18,963 bases of DNA, taken from NCBI GenBank assembly GCA_045627405.1, contig JAZQNP010000078.1, positions 1-18,963 on the forward strand, in the 5' to 3' direction. The position numbers were made by a program, and so were the translations under genes. Source of the DNA: Firm-04 sp045627405. GTDB taxonomy: Bacteria > Bacillota > Clostridia > Oscillospirales > Ruminococcaceae. How positions within the stretch are numbered: position 1 is the first letter of the stretch; the number at the start of each line of letters is the position of its first letter. The notes below the pieces were generated by a model. The model was given only the letters and a program-made list of their open reading frames with translations. It had not been told where the DNA came from and made no database searches. Shown here in pieces: positions 13,674 to 18,963 of this stretch.

Positions 13674-14636
13674 GTGATCTTCGATCAGATTCGCAATGCA
13701 TGGCAGTCATTTATCAATGTCATGCAGTCCATCAGCATCATTGATGTTGTGGATATTCTGCTGCTCGCCTATATTGTATACCTCGCGCTCAAACTGATCC
13801 GCGAAACGCGGGCAGGACAGCTGCTCAAAGGCATCGCCCTGCTGGTCGCTGTCTTTTTCCTCAGCGGCGCGATCGGTCTGAAAGCACTGCAATACATCAT
13901 CCGGAAGGTTCTGAGTGCCGGTCTGGTCGCCATTATCGTCCTCTTTCAGCCGGAACTGCGCAGAGCTCTCGAACGGTTCGGACAAACCACACTGCATATC
14001 TCCCGCCTGACCATCGGCACAAGCGAAGATGTTGTGCAGAAATGGGAAAGGGCAATCCCTGTGATCTGTGCCTCTGCACAGCAGCTCTCCAAAACATGCA
14101 CCGGCGCGCTGATTGTCATTGAACGCAGCACAAAGCTCGGTGAGCAGATTCTCAACGGCACCGTGCTGAAAGCAGAGCCGACGGTGGAGCTTTTCGGTAA
14201 TATCTTCTACCCGAAAACACCGCTCCATGACGGTGCTGTCATCATGCGTGACGGCATCATCTGGGCTGCGGCATGTTTTCTGCCCAAGCCGCAGAAGGAG
14301 GAACTGATTGACAAGCATCTGGGCTCCCGCCACCGCGCTGCAATCGGCATGAGTGAGAATTCCGATGCGTTGGTCATCGTCGTCTCGGAGGAAACCGGTC
14401 AGATATCTGTCGCGGAAAACGGCATTCTCACGCGCGATTTTACAAAAGAAACCCTCGAAGCCCTGCTCCGCAATACTCTGATCCCGGAAGAAAGAGATTC
14501 CTGGAGAAACAAGACCATCCGTCTCCCGTTCTTCCGCTCGCGGCAGAGCAAGGATACACAGGAATCCTCAGCCGGTGCGCGTCCCGCAGCTCCCGACACC
14601 GATGCGCCGCAAACGCAGGATAAGGAGGGCGCATAA
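13674..14636 (+). CDS. cdaA: Diadenylate cyclase CdaA (c-di-AMP synthase)
   Basis: Membrane enzyme that joins two ATP to form the second messenger c-di-AMP. The 320-residue protein has three N-terminal membrane helices (about 24-42, 53-68, 79-93), the family link FQPELRRALERFG (91-103), and a DisA_N cyclase domain with both active-site motifs intact: DGA (186-188 in PLHDGAVIM) and RHR (219-221 in GSRHRAAIG). The C-terminal 40 residues are a polar, Ala/Pro/Asp-rich tail. I choose GTG 13674: AAGGGAG (13659-13665) is 8 bases upstream. The in-frame GTG at 13665 lacks a spaced Shine-Dalgarno, and anything before about 13637 lies upstream of the promoter start. An ATG two bases before this GTG is out of frame and stops at once (ATGTGA). 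The stop overlaps the ybbR ATG by one base. Confidence 0.95.
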   Translation: MIFDQIRNAWQSFINVMQSISIIDVVDILLLAYIVYLALKLIRETRAGQLLKGIALLVAVFFLSGAIGLKALQYIIRKVLSAGLVAIIVLFQPELRRALERFGQTTLHISRLTIGTSEDVVQKWERAIPVICASAQQLSKTCTGALIVIERSTKLGEQILNGTVLKAEPTVELFGNIFYPKTPLHDGAVIMRDGIIWAAACFLPKPQKEELIDKHLGSRHRAAIGMSENSDALVIVVSEETGQISVAENGILTRDFTKETLEALLRNTLIPEERDSWRNKTIRLPFFRSRQSKDTQESSAGARPAAPDTDAPQTQDKEGA

Positions 14637-16039
14637 TGAAAGGTATCAAACCGCTTTCGCACATGCGGAAATGGCTCAATCGCATCACAAAGCAAAACAT
14701 CTTCCTGATCGTGATTTCATTTTTGATTGCGCTGTTTGCATGGGCATTCATTGCATCCTCGGTCAATCCGGATTACTCCAAGTCCTTTAACGGACTGGAT
14801 GTCACTGTCGATACCGCCGGCACGCAGGCAGAGGGCATGGGTCTGAGTGTGCTGGACAGTGCTGTCAACGATCTGACCGTGGATGTCACCATCGCGGGAA
14901 ACCGTACCGACATCGGCGGTCTCAATAAGAGCGACCTGATTGCATATGTCGATTTCAGCACTGTGACCGATACGGTCGGCAAACAGACTTTCCCGATCCG
15001 GCTGAAAACCACAGCCGGTACTGTACTGACAAACTGTACGTTCTCCCAGCCCAGCATCGAGCTGACAATGGATAAATATGAGACGCGCACCTATGCCGTG
15101 ACCAATGTGCAGTACCCGAACATCACCGCATCTGACGATGAGGTCATCATCGACGAGGAAAACATCACCTGCGATCCTGCGACGGTATCCATATACGGTC
15201 CGACCTCACAGCTCTCGCAGATTGACCATATCAGCGTCATCATCAGCGATACCGAAAGCCTCTACCAGACCAAAACATATACTGACTGTACGGAATATGA
15301 ACTGGTCGATGCCGACGGAAAAACCATTGCCGAAACCGCTTTTCAGGTGCAGGCAACCCGTTTTTCCGTAAAGATTCCGGTCTATTATACCCATACGCTG
15401 CCGGTGACAATCGGCATCTCCAATGTACCGGGCAGCTTTGACATCGACACTGTGATGCAGCGTCTCCGCATCAGCACCGATCATGAATACGCTCTGCCGG
15501 GATACGGCGATGACAATTTGATGATCACCATTGAAACAGATGATCCGTCAAACAAATCCACACTGGACGCGATGGATTCCATGACAATCGGTACAATCCC
15601 GCTCTCGTCGCTGTCCATCGGCAGCACACCGATTGAGATAGCAGTCACCCCGGACGAGGGGTATACCGATCTCTCCAATCTCGGCACAGTCTATGTCTCA
15701 CTGGATGACTCCGATCTGGTTGCAGCACAACGCTGGATTACAAACAGCGAAATCCAGCTCATCAACGGCTCTTCCAATTTCTCTTACGCGATGCAGTCCG
15801 GCAGAACCAGCATCACGATCATTGGTCCGCCCGAGGCGGTCGCACAGATCAATGCCGACGACTTGCAGGCAACGGTTAACCTCTATAATGCGGCCATCAC
15901 CGAAGAGGGAACCTCTGCTCAGGCTGTTACAATCACACTGCCGGATTCCGTCAGCAATGTCTGGGTCAGCCCGCAGCCAAAGGTCAATATCACCGTCACA
16001 TTTGCAGGCGATGACACAGATGACACAGGAGATGAATAG
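14636..16039 (+). CDS. ybbR: YbbR-domain protein (CdaA regulator CdaR)
   Basis: Extracytoplasmic partner that modulates CdaA. The 467-residue protein has a short cytoplasmic N-terminus, one signal-anchor helix (about 21-42, FLIVISFLIALFAWAFIA) and several YbbR beta-rich repeats outside the membrane, seen in recurring segments of the type V-D-V-T-I-A-G, ITCDPATVSIYGPTSQLSQI and SITIIGPPEAVAQI. The last third is richer in Ser, Thr and Asp and the protein ends with an acidic tail. ATG at 14636 follows AAGGAGG (14622-14628) with a 7-base spacer and overlaps the cdaA stop (TAATG), so translation is coupled. In many Firmicutes the third gene of this operon is glmM; here a terminator follows instead. 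Confidence 0.92.
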   Translation: MKGIKPLSHMRKWLNRITKQNIFLIVISFLIALFAWAFIASSVNPDYSKSFNGLDVTVDTAGTQAEGMGLSVLDSAVNDLTVDVTIAGNRTDIGGLNKSDLIAYVDFSTVTDTVGKQTFPIRLKTTAGTVLTNCTFSQPSIELTMDKYETRTYAVTNVQYPNITASDDEVIIDEENITCDPATVSIYGPTSQLSQIDHISVIISDTESLYQTKTYTDCTEYELVDADGKTIAETAFQVQATRFSVKIPVYYTHTLPVTIGISNVPGSFDIDTVMQRLRISTDHEYALPGYGDDNLMITIETDDPSNKSTLDAMDSMTIGTIPLSSLSIGSTPIEIAVTPDEGYTDLSNLGTVYVSLDDSDLVAAQRWITNSEIQLINGSSNFSYAMQSGRTSITIIGPPEAVAQINADDLQATVNLYNAAITEEGTSAQAVTITLPDSVSNVWVSPQPKVNITVTFAGDDTDDTGDE

Positions 16040-16040
16040 C

Positions 16041-16085
16041 AAAAGCTGCGCACACTTCTCTTTCGGAAGTTTGCGCAGTTTTTTG
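16041..16085. terminator. Bidirectional intrinsic terminator
   Basis: CTGCGCA (16046-16052) with TGCGCAG (16072-16078) and, inside, ACTTC with GAAGT form a long stem with one mismatch. A T-run follows (16079-16084) and an A-run precedes it (16041-16044). It serves ybbR and the convergent metallophosphoesterase gene. Confidence 0.88.
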
Positions 16086-16105
16086 TTCGTTCCATCTGAC
16101 TCTTT

Positions 16106-17209
16106 TCAATCGCCTTTTTCGTAGACGTCAATGATTACATATTCTGAGCGCGTACCCGTCTTGAACGGGATCGCCCAGCCGGAAATACCGGATGTGACCA
16201 GAAATGTCGTCTGCCCTCGCACCTCTGTTCCATAAACACGGTCATTGGAACCGATCAGCAGCCCGACATATCCCGCAGGAAACACATGCCCGCCGTGGGT
16301 ATGCCCCGAAAGCACCAGATCTACATTTGCCGCAGCTTCATTCTCATAGTCGTTCGGCTGATGATCCAGCACAATCTGATATTTCTCCGCATCGAGTTCT
16401 GCGGTCAGCGTCTGCATCTGCGCGCGGGAAGCATCCGAGCGGTCCTGTCTGCCGATCAGATATACACTGTCATCCAGCAAAATGCTTTCGTCCTCTAAAA
16501 TCGTCACACCGCCGTCGGTGAGTGCGTCACGCAGCTCTTCTGCCGTGAAATCGCGTGACAGACCGTATCCCTTGTCATGATTGCCGTATACAAAGTACAC
16601 ACCGTACGGTGCTTCAAACCGTCCCAGCGTATCGGCTGCTGCCAGCATATCTGCCCGTTCTGTGTCGTCATCGACAAAATCTCCGACAATGACAAGAACA
16701 TCCGGTTCCGCTGCCTGCACGCGCTCCATCTCCTCTGCAAAATCCGCTCCGCTGAGTGTGATGGAAAGATGCGAGTCTGCAATCAGCGCAATACGCAGAT
16801 GTCCGTCCGGCAGCGTTTTCTCGGTTTCCAAACGGTAATCCGTCTCAACAACATGATGCGCCAAATACCAGCCGACTCCCAGTATCCCTGCGGTCAGCAA
16901 CAGCGCGGCAGTCCCCTCGTAATTGCGAACACGCTCTTTTTTTGCGCATTTGCGAATGATCCATGCCGCAAAATCACACAGCAGCCAGATCAGAAATAAA
17001 TGCACCAGCACGACAATCACCGTGAAATAATTGATGAAGCCAAGGCATCCGATTGCAATAAACGGCAGCAGACAGATCAGCCACGAGAACACTTTGTGCC
17101 GCTCCGCAAGCCGCTGTACAAATGAAAAACGGTGAAACCGCGTCAGCAAATAAACCGCTCCGCTGAGAGCAAGCACGGTCATCAACAAAAATAATACAAC
17201 CCAAAACAT
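16106..17209 (-). CDS. Membrane-anchored metallophosphoesterase (YkuE/YaeI-like)
   Basis: Predicted two-metal phosphoesterase of the calcineurin-like superfamily. The 367-residue protein begins with about four membrane helices (3-23, 43-57, 62-85, 101-118). The catalytic domain from about 138 shows all metal motifs: DSH (145-147), GDFVDD (176-181), GNHD (209-212), His283 in LDHQPND and GHTHGGH (302-308). Related proteins have been linked to lipid or cell-wall-linked phosphoester hydrolysis, but the substrate here cannot be read from sequence. With a helix just before it, the domain most likely faces outward. ATG 17209 follows AGAGGGA with a spacer of about 9 bases. It starts 27 bases after the cysteine desulfurase stop, so the two share a transcript. 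Confidence 0.9.
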   Translation of the reverse strand: MFWVVLFLLMTVLALSGAVYLLTRFHRFSFVQRLAERHKVFSWLICLLPFIAIGCLGFINYFTVIVVLVHLFLIWLLCDFAAWIIRKCAKKERVRNYEGTAALLLTAGILGVGWYLAHHVVETDYRLETEKTLPDGHLRIALIADSHLSITLSGADFAEEMERVQAAEPDVLVIVGDFVDDDTERADMLAAADTLGRFEAPYGVYFVYGNHDKGYGLSRDFTAEELRDALTDGGVTILEDESILLDDSVYLIGRQDRSDASRAQMQTLTAELDAEKYQIVLDHQPNDYENEAAANVDLVLSGHTHGGHVFPAGYVGLLIGSNDRVYGTEVRGQTTFLVTSGISGWAIPFKTGTRSEYVIIDVYEKGD

Positions 17210-17236
17210 GTACGGTGTTCCCTCTCTGCGCCGCAG

Positions 17237-18373
17237 TTAACGCTTATGTACCAGCCGTGCCTGCGCTGCATAAATCCCGTCTGCAAGCAGGTGCATCTCC
17301 TCTTCGGTATTCTCCGCGCAGAAGCTCACACGCAGCGTGCTGTCTGCCGCATCCTGCCGGATGCCGAACTGCTGCAAAACACCGCTCTGCTTTCCTTTGG
17401 AGCATGCCGATCCGCTGGAAACATAAATCCCCAGCTCCGCTAAGAAATGCAGCATTGTTTCCGAGCGCAGCCCCTTGACCGAGAAGCTCAAAATGTACGG
17501 AGACCCGTCATCCGGCGATTGGATTGTGACACCGTCGATTCCGGACAGCAGGCGCACCGCCGTCTCACGCAGCATGCGTACATGCGCCGCACGCGCCGTC
17601 AGCGTCGGATATAAAGCAGCAGCAGCCGCGCCGAATCCTGCGATCAGCGGGACCGATTCGGTTCCCGCACGCATGCCACCCTCCTGCTCACCGCCGGTCA
17701 GCAGCGGCTTCAATCGAATTCCTTTCTTGTGGTACAACGCGCCGACGCCCTTTGCCGCATGCACCTTATGTCCGCTGACCGTCAGCAAATCGGCATGCAG
17801 CTTCTGCGGCGTCAGCGGCAGCTTCAAAAAGCCCTGCACCACATCACAATGCGTAATCACCTGCGGGTCATTCCGCTTGATTGCAGCAAAAGCCTCCTGC
17901 ACCGGCAATACGGCTCCTGTCTCATTGTTCACCAGCATCATGCTGATCAGACATGTTTCGGCATTGACCGCAGCTTCGATTTCCGCTGCGGAAAAGGTTC
18001 CGTCCGCACCGGGTGCGATGCGCACAACCTCAAAGCCCTCCGCTTCGAGCAGATCAAATGCGCCGCGCACCGAGGCATGCTCCACGGTTGTCGTCACAAC
18101 ACGCCGTCTGCGCCTGCCGTATGCACCCGCCGCACCGCGGATTGCCAGATGATTGCTCTCCGTCGCACCGGAGGTAAACGTCAGTGCAGATGCCTCGCAG
18201 TCCAGTGCCGCAGCAATGAAACGGCGTGCGCCGTCCACGGCAAGCTGTGCTTCCAGTCCCATTGTATGCAGCGACGACGGATTCCCGTAGGTTTTTGTCA
18301 TCGCTTCGGTCATCGCGTCAATACAAGCCCTGCACGGCTTGGTCGTTGCTGCTGAATCCAGATATACCGGCAT
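17237..18373 (-). CDS. Cysteine desulfurase (NifS/IscS family)
   Basis: PLP enzyme that takes sulfur from L-cysteine as a persulfide and passes it on for Fe-S clusters or tRNA thiolation. The 378-residue protein has YLDSAATTKP at the N-terminus, SGATESNHLAI, His99 in TVEHASV, LVNNETGAVLPV, the PLP Lys203 in SGHKVHAAKG, and the catalytic Cys324 in SSGSACSKGKQSGVL. ATG 18373 begins at the conserved MPVYLDSAATT and follows GGGAGGA; a TTG at 18391 in the same frame overlaps that Shine-Dalgarno. It is first in an operon with the metallophosphoesterase. No iscU or iscR lies next to it, which suits a dedicated sulfur donor; the ThiI encoded 5 kb away on the same strand lacks a rhodanese domain and needs such a donor. 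That pairing is inferred. Confidence 0.95.
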   Translation of the reverse strand: MPVYLDSAATTKPCRACIDAMTEAMTKTYGNPSSLHTMGLEAQLAVDGARRFIAAALDCEASALTFTSGATESNHLAIRGAAGAYGRRRRRVVTTTVEHASVRGAFDLLEAEGFEVVRIAPGADGTFSAAEIEAAVNAETCLISMMLVNNETGAVLPVQEAFAAIKRNDPQVITHCDVVQGFLKLPLTPQKLHADLLTVSGHKVHAAKGVGALYHKKGIRLKPLLTGGEQEGGMRAGTESVPLIAGFGAAAAALYPTLTARAAHVRMLRETAVRLLSGIDGVTIQSPDDGSPYILSFSVKGLRSETMLHFLAELGIYVSSGSACSKGKQSGVLQQFGIRQDAADSTLRVSFCAENTEEEMHLLADGIYAAQARLVHKR

Positions 18374-18407
18374 TTGTTTGATTCCTCCCAAATAATCTTA
18401 CCGTTTT

Positions 18408-18436
18408 ATTATAACATATTTCCCGTAAAAATGCAA
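18408..18436 (-). promoter_or_regulatory. SigA promoter of the cysteine desulfurase operon
   Basis: On the minus strand TTGCAT (18436-18431), a 17-base spacer and TATAAT (18413-18408) with an extended TGT. Start would be near 18401. It is 22 bases from the divergent tRNA promoter. Confidence 0.82.
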
Positions 18437-18458
18437 AAAAAATTTTCGGAAAAAGGAC

Positions 18459-18487
18459 TTGACAAATTTCCCTGAATATGCTATAAT
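18459..18487 (+). promoter_or_regulatory. SigA promoter of the tRNA genes
   Basis: Perfect TTGACA (18459-18464) and TATAAT (18482-18487) 17 bases apart with an extended TGC. The tRNA-Leu gene begins about 24 bases after the predicted start. Confidence 0.88.
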
Positions 18488-18517
18488 AATGAAGTCGCCG
18501 GAAACGGTTTGACTGAC

Positions 18518-18604
18518 GCGGATATGGCGGAATTGGCAGACGCGCATGGTTCAGGTCCATGTGATAGCAATATCATGGAGGTTCAAGTCCTCTTATCCGC
18601 ACCA
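18518..18604 (+). tRNA. tRNA-Leu (anticodon CAG)
   Basis: Acceptor arms GCGGATA (18518-18524) and TATCCGC (18594-18600) pair fully, followed by A73 and an encoded CCA (18602-18604). The anticodon stem CATGG/CCATG encloses TTCAGGT, giving CAG (reads CUG). A long variable arm with TGATA/TATCA marks a class II tRNA, as expected for leucine. The T loop is TTCAAGT. Confidence 0.96.
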
Positions 18605-18632
18605 AGCCCTCATGTCTCATGGGGGCTTTTCC
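18605..18632 (+). terminator. Terminator-like hairpin between the two tRNA genes
   Basis: AGCCCTCATG (18605-18614) pairs over ten positions (one G-T) with CATGGGGGCT (18618-18627) around a TCT loop, followed by TTTT then CCC. It begins on the base after the tRNA-Leu CCA and ends 8 bases before tRNA-Gly. It may terminate part of the transcripts or act as a processing spacer. Confidence 0.7.
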
Positions 18633-18635
18633 CTT

Positions 18636-18706
18636 GCAGATGTAGTTTAGTGGTAAAACATCAGCTTCCCAAGCTGAGGTTGAGGGTTCGATTCCCTTCA
18701 TCTGCT
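18636..18706 (+). tRNA. tRNA-Gly (anticodon CCC)
   Basis: Acceptor arms GCAGATG (18636-18642) and CATCTGC (18699-18705) pair, with T73 at 18706. The anticodon stem TCAGC/GCTGA encloses TTCCCAA, giving CCC (reads GGG). The D loop AGTTTAGTGGTAAAACA and T loop TTCGATT are standard. CCA is not encoded, unlike in the adjacent tRNA-Leu. No separate promoter fits between the two genes. Confidence 0.96.
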
Positions 18707-18718
18707 TACTGTATTAAA

Positions 18719-18759
18719 CCGCGTATTTGCTTGAAAGTCTTGCAGATACGCGGCTTTTT
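18719..18759 (+). terminator. Intrinsic terminator of the tRNA unit
   Basis: CCGCGTATTTGC (18719-18730) pairs over 12 positions (one G-T) with GCAGATACGCGG (18742-18753), followed by C and TTTTT (18755-18759). Confidence 0.9.
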
Positions 18760-18963
18760 CTATGTTTTCCGCTTCCTGTTTTGACGCATGTTTTCCGCTT
18801 TTGTCATAACTTTTCCGGCGCGATTATGACAGAGATTATGACAAAACCACCCGCCAGAGGCATTCTCCCGGCGGGTGGTCCTTTTGCGGCAATGCCGGGC
18901 TGAGGTGCGATAGATGCTGTGACGTTGTACTGAGATCGTTACGAGGCAGCGCGGCAAAACCTT
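18760..18963. repeat. Repeat-rich stretch at the right edge, no recognisable gene
   Basis: ATGTTTTCCGCTT occurs twice (18762-18774, 18788-18800). TTATGACA occurs twice in direct orientation (18824-18831, 18836-18843) and once inverted (18802-18809); with flanks, TTTTGTCATAA (18799-18809) and TTATGACAAAA (18836-18846) form a perfect 11-bp inverted repeat. A 10-bp hairpin, ACCACCCGCC (18846-18855) with GGCGGGTGGT (18870-18879), follows. Small open frames cross the region but none looks like a known protein. Confidence 0.6.
18846..18885. terminator. GC-rich hairpin, possible terminator
   Basis: ACCACCCGCC (18846-18855) pairs with GGCGGGTGGT (18870-18879); GAG/CTC may add an inner stem. On the minus strand it is followed directly by TTTTG, on the plus strand by CC then TTTT. 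It may end a minus-strand gene that lies beyond the window. Confidence 0.5.

Noticed and set aside
18318..18784. Small frames running through the tRNA genes on both strands
   Set aside because: They overlap two certain tRNA genes and promoters and encode nothing recognisable.
18836..18963. Possible C-terminal end of a tyrosine recombinase entering from the right edge on the minus strand
   Set aside because: The likeness is a few residues long and no catalytic motif is in view; mentioned only as a lead in the repeat finding.
1..18963. CRISPR arrays, insertion sequences, phage genes
   Set aside because: No regularly spaced repeats, transposase or phage structural genes are visible anywhere in the window.

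Overview
The window reads as a chromosomal segment of a Gram-positive, cellulolytic gut or rumen bacterium of the Ruminococcaceae (Oscillospiraceae) type. The evidence is a secreted GH9 cellulase with a C-terminal dockerin, a lipoprotein sugar-binding protein, a CdaA-YbbR c-di-AMP pair, a rhodanese-less ThiI and consensus SigA promoters. Base composition is moderately GC-rich, except for one AT-rich gene near 3.4-4.0 kb. A Ruminococcus champanellensis-like organism would fit, but that is an inference from content and not a species call.

Layout, left to right. The 3' part of aspS (1-1683) is followed by a monocistronic solute-binding lipoprotein gene with a perfect consensus promoter (1854-3269). 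This converges on a minus-strand unit in which a GH9-CBM3c-dockerin endoglucanase (6291-4012) is followed after 29 bases by a small membrane-anchored DUF2726-like protein (3982-3374). Divergent from it is prfC (release factor 3, 6531-8117), followed by a PflA-like radical SAM gene (8194-9072). That converges on mgtE (10561-9125), which has a long leader with a consensus promoter, a possible 42-codon ORF and a strong intrinsic terminator placed before the mgtE start. Next come thiI (minus, 12095-10887), divergent from gap (12345-13382), then cdaA-ybbR (13674-16039, overlapping by one base). These converge on a minus-strand pair of cysteine desulfurase (18373-17237) and a membrane metallophosphoesterase (17209-16106). 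The right end holds tRNA-Leu(CAG), a hairpin, tRNA-Gly(CCC), a terminator and a repeat-rich stretch with no gene I can name.

The architecture is regular. Three convergent junctions (about 3.3, 9.08 and 16.06 kb) each carry a hairpin with T-runs on both sides. Three divergent junctions (about 6.4, 12.2 and 18.45 kb) carry promoters facing both ways, though the thiI promoter is weak. Nearly all promoters have a 17-base spacer and several have an extended TGn -10.

Functional themes are translation (AspRS, RF3, tRNAs, ThiI with a sulfur donor), polysaccharide use (cellulase, sugar-binding lipoprotein), central glycolysis (GapA), c-di-AMP synthesis and Mg2+ uptake. The two most interesting non-coding signals are both in leaders. 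The prfC leader has a perfect Shine-Dalgarno sequence placed before an AUG immediately followed by UAA, a start-stop element in front of a release-factor gene. The mgtE leader is organised like a transcription attenuator but does not show the M-box motifs I know.
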